Shown: piece after piece, positions 8,517-16,002 of the stretch
Position numbering within the stretch: the stretch's first letter is position 1
Layout: each line of letters starts with the position of its first letter
NCBI GenBank assembly: GCA_023392075.1
Contig: JAEVZU010000116.1
Location: forward strand, 10,493-74,492
Length of the DNA: 64,000 bases
From: Bacillota bacterium
GTDB lineage: Bacteria; Bacillota; Clostridia; Acetivibrionales; DSM-1351
Direction of reading: 5' to 3'
Position numbers and translations under genes: made by a program
Notes under the pieces: generated by a model
What the model saw: only the letters and a program-made list of their open reading frames with translations
What the model was told of the DNA's origin: nothing
The model's database searches: none

Positions 8517-8555
8517 AAAGTTAACCGGAATATACACTGTATTCCGGTTAACTTT
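8517..8555 (-). promoter_or_regulatory. Stem-loop between RiPP precursor and maturase genes
   Basis: AAAGTTAACCGGAATA (8517-8532) pairs perfectly over 16 bp with 8540-8555 around a 7-base loop. No T-tract follows on the minus strand. It probably protects the precursor mRNA or partly terminates, letting the precursor be made in excess over the maturase. Confidence 0.65.
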
Positions 8556-8575
8556 TAGCATGAGTTATCAATAAA

Positions 8576-8776
8576 TTATGTACCCGTATAATATCCATAG
8601 TTAAAAAGGGTAGCATCTGCAGCGTTTTGGTTATTTGTAAAATTACTTACCATAACTGCAGTGTTATTCCCACATCCTGCATAACTACAACTACAAAAGC
8701 TGCAATCAGCACATGTGCATGCGTATGCCTCTATTGTTTCCATACTGTTATGTACTTTTTTCCCTAATTTTTTCAT
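8576..8776 (-). CDS. CLI_3235-family Cys-rich RiPP precursor
   Basis: The 66-residue peptide opens MKKLGKKVHNSMETIEAYAC, a leader typical of the CLI_3235 bacteriocin-precursor family, then a cysteine block C-x-C-x2-C-x2-C-x-C-x4-C (residues 20-35) and a Thr/Asn/Ala-rich tail ending in GYYTGT. Start is ATG 8776 with GGGAGGTGA at optimal spacing; a GTG three codons earlier overlaps the ribosome site and is less likely. It is the first gene of the operon with the radical SAM maturase. No exporter or leader peptidase gene is in sight, so the product's release route is unknown. Confidence 0.85.
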   Translation of the reverse strand: MKKLGKKVHNSMETIEAYACTCADCSFCSCSYAGCGNNTAVMVSNFTNNQNAADATLFNYGYYTGT

Positions 8777-8785
8777 TTTTATCAC

Positions 8786-9533
8786 CTCCCTTTGGTATTT
8801 TGAGACTTATTGAACCACGTCTGACTTTATTTAAACTCATTGAGCTTTACCGCGGATAAACCTTATGAGTCAAATACAATCTAAACTTTACCTTTCACAA
8901 CAAGGAAATCTTTATACTCTTTACAGCGGCTCTCAAATCCTTATAAATTCCAAATGCAGCACCCAATTGTTATATTGAAGATCACCTAAAAAGTTGTATA
9001 ATTCGATTAGCCTTAACACTGAATACTTCCCAGTAACTACTACCAAATCACTACTTCTTTTTATTTGCAATGGTTTAAACACATTTAATTTCCTAATACT
9101 TTTAAAATATCTATTTAATCCAATTACTAATTTCTTTATATTATTTTATATTATTTTATATTTCTTCAATTTATTACCACATATTATATATAATACCAGT
9201 CATTTTTTTTAATTTCAAGTAAGATATTTCTTAATTTACCACTTTACTATAAGTAAATTATAAGGATAAATTTTTGAGTTATGACGTGATGATCGACAAA
9301 CTCACTAATCTGTTGTAACTTAAAATCAAGGTGTAGGTGCACGATACAATTACATGTACAGCAGTTATTTGAATTTTATGATGTTTTTTCATACATACCC
9401 ACTCTTTTTATCAATATCGTGCTGCGCAGAGCGCTTCTTTTAAGGAATGGGTGGCAACTATCATAGAACAATTTTCAACAATATACTCCAGCAATAAACC
9501 CCATAATCTTTTCTCTGGCTGGAACAAATATAT
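8786..9533. other. AT-rich intergenic region upstream of the RiPP operon
   Basis: About 750 bases without a convincing gene. It should hold the RiPP promoter (read leftward); a TTGACT lies near 8860 on the minus strand, but no good -10 was found. Around 9130-9170 the sequence is a run of TTATATTATT-like repeats. Confidence 0.4.
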
Positions 9534-9564
9534 AAAAAAGCATCAGGACTTTCAGTCCCAATGC
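9534..9564 (-). terminator. Terminator of the LuxS/cyclase operon
   Basis: On the minus strand GCAT-TG-GGACT-GAA-AGTCC-TG-ATGC folds into a two-part stem and is followed by TTTTTTATA. It lies about 110 bases after the stop of the TIM-barrel gene. Confidence 0.65.
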
Positions 9565-9675
9565 CTCTGGCTTTTTTCGAGTGAATTTGTGATTTTGAGC
9601 TATTGATCCCTCGAAAGAATTGCTCTTACGCCTAAATCTTAACTCAATTTATTAATTTGCGGTAATACTGCTAAG

Positions 9676-10572
9676 TCAGCTATGTATAAAACCGTATTGC
9701 TTTAATTTCTCTATATCCTTTTTTATATCTTCCATTGCCAAATCCAATTGGGCATGAGGCTCAAATGTTACATAACCATCATATCCATCATCTAAAAATC
9801 TTGACAGGAGGGCTGGAATATTAACTCTGCCCTCAAAAGAAGAAACAAAAGCGATTGGTTCACCTTTATATGTTCCACCGGTTATATGATGTCCTATCTC
9901 GTACCCTTTATCATAATACTCGGGTTTAAAAACGCATACATTTTTCAGATGGGCATATCCGATATAATCTTTTAACAGATTATACGCATAGGGATAACCT
10001 TCAACTCCTGCCATTTCATAATTTGGGGCATCGAAGTTTGTCATAAAATAAGGATCATTAAATTCTTTCATTATTGCAAGCATTTTTTCCGGAGTCTGAT
10101 CAGCGGGATTTTCAAATTCATTTTCCAGCACAAGGGTAATTTTTTTCCTCCTTGCATATTCTAAAGGAACATCCAGATAACGGTGGATCAAATCCATATC
10201 CAGATGGTCAAATCCATGCCAGCATAAGTAATGCAGGATGGTTTTCGTACCAAGTTTTTCTGCTGCATCAATGCAAGCTTTGAACTCTCTTACATGCGTA
10301 TCAACTTCTTTTCCTCTCTCTAAATTGAAGCCAAACCTGAATTGCAAAACAGGTGCGATGCATTTTTCCTCTTCCAATATGCGTTTAGCATCATCAATAT
10401 CTAAATTGCTCCAAACTCCCACTTCCGGTATTTGCCCAGGCAATGGCTGTATATTGGGATCAACTAATTCGATAGCATTAAGTCCTATTGATTTTATAAA
10501 CTTACAAATAGCTCGCAGATCATACCTTTCATAAAACTTAGGATTTGTTCCGGATAAGGCCAGCTTTAACAT
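9676..10572 (-). CDS. Xylose-isomerase-like TIM barrel (sugar phosphate isomerase/epimerase family)
   Basis: A 298-residue TIM barrel, third gene of the LuxS-like/cyclase operon. The expected metal ligands are visible: E150 (LVLENEFENP), D181 (MTNFDAPNY), H208 (YAHLKNV) and E271 (VTFEPHA). This places it in the AP endonuclease 2/xylose-isomerase-like superfamily, whose members epimerise or isomerise sugars and cyclitols such as keto-inositols. Start ATG 10572 follows GGAGGA; the longer frame to 10653 has no ribosome site. Beside a sedoheptulose-phosphate-type cyclase it could epimerise the cyclic ketone, as an epimerase does in valienamine pathways, but the substrate is inferred. Confidence 0.8.
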   Translation of the reverse strand: MLKLALSGTNPKFYERYDLRAICKFIKSIGLNAIELVDPNIQPLPGQIPEVGVWSNLDIDDAKRILEEEKCIAPVLQFRFGFNLERGKEVDTHVREFKACIDAAEKLGTKTILHYLCWHGFDHLDMDLIHRYLDVPLEYARRKKITLVLENEFENPADQTPEKMLAIMKEFNDPYFMTNFDAPNYEMAGVEGYPYAYNLLKDYIGYAHLKNVCVFKPEYYDKGYEIGHHITGGTYKGEPIAFVSSFEGRVNIPALLSRFLDDGYDGYVTFEPHAQLDLAMEDIKKDIEKLKQYGFIHS

Positions 10573-10654
10573 AATATAAATCCTCCAATTATGGGGTACA
10601 TCGGAGTACTGTCGTACTCCGTGTCTATATAGACTAGAAGCCTTCAAACACATT

Positions 10655-11797
10655 TTATACCGCTTTATGTTTTATAAGTTTTTCTAAAATAGAACACGCC
10701 TGGACAATTTCCTCATATGTAATATCATTTACAAAAATGCATTTTCCGATTTCATACGGCAGCGGCACCCTTTGCAGCCCATCTCTGTGGTGTGTCCTTT
10801 CAACCAGGCTTTCCCACAGCAATTCCGGAATGAGGGATTTATGATAATACGGCAAATTCAATTTTTGAATCAAACCCAGTATACGCAGCTCTTCCTCGGT
10901 AGATAAAATTGAATGAATATTTGCCAACACCGTCGAAAATGCAACATCTATGGCAACTGCCTCGCCATGCAGCAAGTGTTCCACGTCGTGCATTTCAAAC
11001 GTCAAACTAAAAGTATGTCCGAAGTCAACAGAACGTTCAAGGTTGTCTTCATACAAATTCGGTTCAAGCTCCTCCAACATACCTTTAATTGACGCATCCA
11101 GTATCTTTCCCCCAATAAAAGTTTGAAAATTTGTTTCAATACACTCTGTTCCATTTTGTTCAAGGTCTTCAAAAAGTCCTATATCTTTGATGACAGCCAG
11201 CTTTAATATTTCACCAATGCCATTTAAAATATGCCGGCCAGGCAGACTCTTTAAGAATGCCTTGTCCAATATTACCGCTCCCGGTGGTTCAAAGCTTCCC
11301 ATCCGGTTCTTATTTCCATTAAAATTTATACCTACTTTTATACCAATTGATGCATCCACATATCCCATTAGTGTAGTTGGAACTTTAATATGAGGAATAC
11401 CCCGCCTGTAGGAACTGGCAATAAAACCGACAACATCAGTTAGTACTCCTCCACCGATAGCTATAATAGGTTCTCCGCGACGATCAATGGGGAATTTATC
11501 CAGCTCTTTAAAAACATGAATATAATTTTCCAGCGTTTTATTCTTTTCTCCACCCTTAAAAGGTACGATTTTACTATGTATTTTATTTTCTTCGAAATAG
11601 CTCCTTAATTTTTCGTTATACATGTTGTAAATAAACTGGTCGACAACAACGAAACGATGGCTGTCTTTTTTTCGTCCCCCCGTTAACAAAATATCATTTT
11701 TCGGATTCAGAATATCTTCGGTTGTAACGATATCATAGTTAATTTCCTTCTGGTGTTTCACATTCCATTCCCTTTGGGTTAAAACAGCATTTGTCAT
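10655..11797 (-). CDS. Sugar phosphate cyclase, 2-epi-5-epi-valiolone synthase-like
   Basis: A 380-residue member of the 3-dehydroquinate synthase superfamily. NAD-binding GGGVLTDVVG (115-124), KVPTTLMGYVDA (138-149), metal ligands E196, H261 and H277, and HGEAV are all present. The stretch LEELEPNLYEDNLER then SVDFGHTFS is the form I recall from sedoheptulose 7-phosphate cyclases (EEVS and relatives) and differs from true DHQ synthases. The predicted reaction is cyclisation of sedoheptulose 7-phosphate to a C7 cyclitol ketone. GGGGAGGT precedes ATG. It lies between a LuxS-like gene (81-bp gap) and a TIM-barrel isomerase. EEVS versus another C7 cyclase cannot be settled by eye. Confidence 0.8.
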   Translation of the reverse strand: MTNAVLTQREWNVKHQKEINYDIVTTEDILNPKNDILLTGGRKKDSHRFVVVDQFIYNMYNEKLRSYFEENKIHSKIVPFKGGEKNKTLENYIHVFKELDKFPIDRRGEPIIAIGGGVLTDVVGFIASSYRRGIPHIKVPTTLMGYVDASIGIKVGINFNGNKNRMGSFEPPGAVILDKAFLKSLPGRHILNGIGEILKLAVIKDIGLFEDLEQNGTECIETNFQTFIGGKILDASIKGMLEELEPNLYEDNLERSVDFGHTFSLTFEMHDVEHLLHGEAVAIDVAFSTVLANIHSILSTEEELRILGLIQKLNLPYYHKSLIPELLWESLVERTHHRDGLQRVPLPYEIGKCIFVNDITYEEIVQACSILEKLIKHKAV

Positions 11798-11878
11798 GTA
11801 ATTATACCTCCCCTGTAATATTTAAATTTTTTGTTCCATCCTGGTATAATAAATATGCTAAGCAGGTTCAATACTCGT

Positions 11879-12493
11879 TCAGCCATCCAGCACATTTAAC
11901 CATGAGGTCTTTTGTGCAAGCACTTTTTCAGCTAACCGCTTTGCTCCCTCCAAATCGTGATGGGCTGCCTGACCACATTCACGGTCCGTATTATATGGGA
12001 CTTCATTCAGTGATAAAAGCTCACTTAGTATCTTTTCAAAGGTAGAAGTTATTTTGTACGCATTGCAGAAATTTATAGTAATCAGATAAAAACCCGTTTG
12101 ACAGCCCATAGGAGCAACGCTTACAAAGCCATCCAGATACTTTCTGAAGCCCGCCAGCAAAATGTGCTCCAGCGAGTGCAATACTCTCGTCTCCATGTAA
12201 TTTTTATTTGGCTGTGTAAATCGTAAATCAAATAAGAAAACATAGTCACCTTGATCCCCCATGGTATAATGAGACATCCTGATATAAGGCGCCTTGACCA
12301 GCCTATGGTCTACTTCTCCCAAGACTTCAGGCTTCCAGCCTTCCTTTCCCACATCCAATGCCTCCCTGCAACTTGCAGCTCCCTTGTAATCCAATAAATT
12401 TTTACAGCTTTCCGGAAGTACGCTCTCCAAAGCATCGGAATGATTATTCAACTCCAAGTTTACATAGCCTTCATTATAATTTGATTTAGACAT
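11879..12493 (-). CDS. luxS: LuxS-like S-ribosylhomocysteine lyase with N-terminal extension
   Basis: Residues about 58-200 align with LuxS: VDH..VKAPYIR, FDLRFTQPNK, the zinc motif HSLEH (H106, E109, H110), PMGCQTGFYL (catalytic Cys C131) and ECGQ...LEGAKRLA (third zinc ligand C173). All catalytic residues are kept, so it should cleave S-ribosylhomocysteine to homocysteine and DPD, the AI-2 precursor. At 204 residues it is about 45 longer than usual; the first 50 residues match nothing I know. It heads an operon with a sugar phosphate cyclase and a sugar isomerase rather than with methyl-cycle genes. The start is ATG with GGGAGGT. Confidence 0.87.
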   Translation of the reverse strand: MSKSNYNEGYVNLELNNHSDALESVLPESCKNLLDYKGAASCREALDVGKEGWKPEVLGEVDHRLVKAPYIRMSHYTMGDQGDYVFLFDLRFTQPNKNYMETRVLHSLEHILLAGFRKYLDGFVSVAPMGCQTGFYLITINFCNAYKITSTFEKILSELLSLNEVPYNTDRECGQAAHHDLEGAKRLAEKVLAQKTSWLNVLDG

Positions 12494-12599
12494 ATTGACC
12501 TCCCTCTTCTATTTTTAATTTCAATCAGTTCAAAGCTCATACATTTTGTATAATTATTACATATATAACACATTATGTTATCGGCAATTGTATATAAAA

Positions 12600-12935
12600 A
12601 ATCATGGTTTCTTCCAGAGATTTATATTAGTTATGTCTTTTACTGCTTTTAAGAAGGTTGTCCGGTTCACATTATTGCAACTTGTTAAAGAGTGGCAAGT
12701 CCGCCCGCTTGAGGCTATTTACTCAGTTGTTTTTATGGATGCTCTACATTTTCATGTGAGAAGTGAAGGACGCATAAAAAAGGCTGTATACATTGCCATA
12801 GGTATCAATATGGAAGGCTTTAAAGATACATTTGGCATGTGGATTGGCGAAAACGAGAGTGCAAAATTTTGGCTCACAGTAATGAATGATATGAAAAATA
12901 GAGGTGAGGTATTCTTTTCAGATAAATTAAAATAG
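12600..12935 (+). mobile_element. IS256-family transposase fragment
   Basis: A frame contains VKEWQVRPLEAIYSVVFMD, HFHVRSEGR, KAVYIAIGIN and MWIGENESAKFW, which is the catalytic heart of IS256/mutator-type transposases with the first DDE aspartate. Sequence before about 12634 and after about 12917 does not continue the protein (family length near 400), and no terminal repeats were found. It is a dead remnant. Confidence 0.85.
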
Positions 12936-12965
12936 ACCTATTTTTAAAACTAAAACAAGCTGTTA

Positions 12966-12993
12966 TTGACATACCAAAATTTATAGGTATAAT
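12966..12993 (+). promoter_or_regulatory. Consensus sigma-A promoter
   Basis: TTGACA (12966-12971), a 16-base spacer and TATAAT (12988-12993) match the consensus exactly. A palindrome begins 7 bases later and no gene follows, so this may be part of a repeat or a short RNA unit. Confidence 0.6.
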
Positions 12994-13000
12994 GCAAATT

Positions 13001-13035
13001 AGGGACAGGTGCTTTAAAAACAGGCACCCGTCCCT
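13001..13035. repeat. REP-like palindrome
   Basis: AGGGACAGGTGC and GCACCCGTCCCT (13001-13012, 13024-13035) pair with one mismatch around an 11-base loop. GGGACAGG-type palindromes of this kind are familiar dispersed elements in Clostridia, often tied to Y1-type REP-associated transposases. It could also end transcripts, but no T-tract follows. Confidence 0.5.
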
Positions 13036-13139
13036 ATAAAATATTAAATATTCAACATCAATTCTCATTTGTCTAAACCTAAGGATTTTGAAAATATAGC
13101 TGTCAGAAATATATCTTCTTCATCTTTTATTAACTCTTA

Positions 13140-14414
13140 TTACACATCAGCTGGGAATCTGGTTATAATTCCAAGCAAATATTGCTTCAATAGTGAATAA
13201 TCCAAAGCATCTACACTGCCGCTTGCATTAACATCTGCAGCAGTCATACCATTTTCAGATGGGAATTTCGTTATTGACCCGAGCAGATATTGTTTCATAA
13301 GTGAATAATCTATAGAATCTACACTACCGTTGCCGTCAAGGTCACCATATACTACTGTCGGAGTCGGAGGAACCAGAGCGGATTGCATTGCATAATAAGA
13401 CGGTTTCGGATTATAGTTGGAGTCAAAGATTAAAGCCGCGCCTCTGCCGGGGAACGTCCCAGGTACCCAGGAATATTTGTCTGTGAAGCCCCATACCTGG
13501 ATAGCCTTCACTGCAGGCTGTGCCATACATTTCTCAATGATATTCTTGTAGTAGCTGGCTTGTGTTTGCAGTTCCGCCGATGTGGGATTGCTGGATACAC
13601 GTACATCCATCTCGGTTATATATATCTCAAGGCCTAAATCTGCAAAACGCTTCAAATTATTGGCAAAGTCATTATAGTCAATTGGGTATTGTATATCCAG
13701 GTGCATCTGGAAACCGACCCCATCCACAGGTATATTACGGCTTTTAAGGTCTTTGAGCATGTTATAGGCACCGTTGGACTTACTGCCGGTATACTCAAGA
13801 TTGTAATCGTTGTATATCAGCTTGGCATTGGGGTCAGCAGCACGAGCCCGGATAAATGCATTCTCAATAAAGCTTTTACCTAGGGTTCTGTACCAGAAGG
13901 AATTTCTGTAGCTTCCATCTTCCTCAAAAGCTTCATTAACTACGTCCCAATATGGAATTTTACCTTTGTAATGGGCCATTACCTTGTCAATATGATTATA
14001 CATGGCAGACTGCATGGTGCTGGCATTAAGATTCTGTACCCAGCTTGGAGTTTGATTGTGCCAGACCAGCGCATGGCCGTGAACCTTAAAATTGTTGGTT
14101 TGAGCCCAGTTAACAAGCTTATCCCCTTCAGAGAAACTAAAATTATTTTGGGAAGACTCTGTAGCATCCCATTTCATGCAATTTTCAGGAGTTACCAAAT
14201 TAAACTCGGCAGTGGCGGTGCTGAGAAATGTGGAAGAATCCGACATTGTGGTAAAACCACTGGGGAATTCGGTTCCCACAAGAACCTTGCTTTGAATATC
14301 CTTTAACCTTTTACCCGTTGGAGTAGCGGCATTAACCGCCGCCGAGCAAATCATCAACGCTGTCAGAAAGACAACTAGCGCCACTGATAATGATTTAAAA
14401 CTGTTTTTTCTCAT
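13140..14414 (-). CDS. Cellulosomal GH10 endo-beta-1,4-xylanase with dockerin
   Basis: A 424-residue secreted enzyme with a signal peptide (about 1-29, cut near VNA-AT), a GH10 barrel (about 33-348) and a C-terminal type I dockerin (356-424). The acid/base Glu is E161 in WDVVNEA and the nucleophile E268 in IYITEMDV. The dockerin has two Ca-binding repeats, DLDGNGSVDSIDYSLMKQYL and DVNASGSVDALDYSLLKQYL, so the enzyme is docked on a scaffoldin outside the cell and cuts xylan. AGGAG precedes the ATG. A dockerin-bearing GH43 relic lies directly upstream, suggesting a former hemicellulase pair. Confidence 0.95.
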   Translation of the reverse strand: MRKNSFKSLSVALVVFLTALMICSAAVNAATPTGKRLKDIQSKVLVGTEFPSGFTTMSDSSTFLSTATAEFNLVTPENCMKWDATESSQNNFSFSEGDKLVNWAQTNNFKVHGHALVWHNQTPSWVQNLNASTMQSAMYNHIDKVMAHYKGKIPYWDVVNEAFEEDGSYRNSFWYRTLGKSFIENAFIRARAADPNAKLIYNDYNLEYTGSKSNGAYNMLKDLKSRNIPVDGVGFQMHLDIQYPIDYNDFANNLKRFADLGLEIYITEMDVRVSSNPTSAELQTQASYYKNIIEKCMAQPAVKAIQVWGFTDKYSWVPGTFPGRGAALIFDSNYNPKPSYYAMQSALVPPTPTVVYGDLDGNGSVDSIDYSLMKQYLLGSITKFPSENGMTAADVNASGSVDALDYSLLKQYLLGIITRFPADV

Positions 14415-14527
14415 AAATCAACTCTCCTTTATTCTAATATTGTACCTGTACAGATACCGTATCTGCCCTTGCTAACCGACTGTTGCTTGATTCCATACTC
14501 AGTGTCACTCTGCCATTTATGGCTGAA

Positions 14528-15315
14528 TTACACATCAGCAGGGAATTTAGTTATCATCCCAAGCAAATATTTCTTTATAACTGCAAAATCAATTGCATCT
14601 ATTGCACCGCTAGCATCTACATCTGCGGATTCAGATTTCCCAATAGAGCAGGACCATTCTGTGTTATGGGGATAGTGGGAATTGTACCGTCGGAATTGTA
14701 TTTAAACTGTTCCACACCCACAGAACAGTGGTAGCTTCCGCCTCCCGGCAAATTGCCGGTATGGTAAAACAAGTAGGAATTCCCCTTATAGTCAGTTACT
14801 CCCGGATGGTTTGTAAAGCTGTTCTGCGAAGACATTAATATACGTCTATAAATACTGTGGGGTCAATATCCTGCGCTCCGTTCTTTGCTATCAAAGGTTT
14901 CCCCAGAGCATCGGTAAAAGGGCCTGTCGGGCTGTCCGATACCGCTACACCAATCACTCTCGCACCTCCAGCATTTTTTCTGGTCATAGGGACGTAGAAA
15001 TAAAACTTTCCATTTCTGTAAATACACTGTCCGGCCCATGCGTCACCTTGAGCCCAGCTGAATGTGTTGTAAGACAACGGTGATCCATGATCTGTCCAGT
15101 TTATCAGGTCTGTTGACGAGTAACACTTCCATTCATTCATGGTATAGAAGTTGTTCACTATTGTGTCCTCATCATGACCCGTATACAGGTAACATATGCC
15201 GTCATGTACCATTGGTGCCAGGTATAAAACCAATGGGTTGTCGGCATAACAGACTGACGTAAGAAGCAGAAAAGCAATAAACATAAAGATTGTAAACATA
15301 CATACCTTTTTTCAT
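14528..15315 (-). pseudogene. Broken GH43-dockerin gene
   Basis: The pieces, read on the minus strand, are as follows. ATG 15315 behind GGAGGTGA starts MKK then runs out of frame; removing one A from an A6 run would give a good signal peptide. A GH43 N-terminal part reads to IDPTVFIDVY and stops at 14835. A GH43 C-terminal part (FTNHPGVTDYKGNSYLFYHT to GNLNPQM) is out of frame with the former. Last comes half a dockerin (ADVDASGAIDAIDFAVIKKY) in another frame. The middle of the GH43 domain and the first dockerin repeat are deleted. It was a secreted arabinofuranosidase/xylosidase-type cellulosomal enzyme and is now non-functional. Confidence 0.82.
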
Positions 15316-15922
15316 ACATTCACCTCCATTCAAATTAATTTTCATTTATATTCAAATTTGAGATTTCACAAAGGACCTCGGTTAACTGGCAGTATCCGCA
15401 TCTTTTGCTTCTCATTTTTGAAATATAGTAAATTCTATAAATTTTTTGTTCAACTTCACGATTTTAATCTATTTTATGTCCATCAAATTGTACTTGTTCA
15501 AAAGGTCAAACAGTATATACTTCCCAGTAACTTGTACTAAACCTACTATTTCTTTTTCTGAAATGATTTAAATTCAATAATATCCATTTATACCAATAAT
15601 ATACAATAATAGAATATTATTCAACAATATAATTATAAATCTTTCTGAATTTTTACTTTTCAGTTTATTATGATGGTAAATATGTAAATTGTGATATAGA
15701 AAAATTAGTATATATTATTTTAAGTAAATAAAAAATCGCAATTTATTGATAATATTTAATCATAAATTGCGACTATATTCTTATATTTAATACATTTTAT
15801 ATAATAGACTTTTAATAATTCATTAAGCCCACAAAAAGCAAACCACTGCTGAAAACGTTGTTGATAAGGCTGTTATTGCAAAGTAGTAATATAACGAGGT
15901 TTTGTCTAAAAGGCACACAGCT
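15316..15922. other. AT-rich intergenic region with inverted repeat
   Basis: No gene seen. An 11-bp perfect inverted repeat TCGCAATTTAT/ATAAATTGCGA lies at 15736-15746 and 15762-15772, without a clear T-tract. It probably also contains the old promoter of the GH43 gene. Confidence 0.4.
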
Positions 15923-15960
15923 AAACAAGGAGGGACGCAAATATGCGCCCCTCCCTGTTT
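15923..15960 (-). terminator. Probable terminator after the transglutaminase-like gene
   Basis: AAACAAGGAGGG-ACGCA pairs with TGCGC-CCCTCCCTGTTT (small mismatches) around AATA, about 40 bases after the stop codon. The T-tract on the minus strand is poor, so strength is uncertain. Confidence 0.5.
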
Positions 15961-16002
15961 AGCTTCCTCAAAAAATATATATTTACTTTTATGACTCTCG
16001 CT

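Noticed and set aside
8576..8776. SCIFF-type (six Cys in forty-five) precursor
   Set aside because: Cys spacing, leader and the presence of the TIGR04066 partner fit the CLI_3235/CcpM class better.
9100..9230. CRISPR-like or tandem repeat array
   Set aside because: The TTATATTATT stretches are irregular low-complexity AT sequence with no spacers.
13140..14414. Xylanase as part of the downstream LuxS-like/cyclase operon
   Set aside because: The IS256 scrap, a promoter, a palindrome and a 200-base gap separate them, and the functions do not connect.
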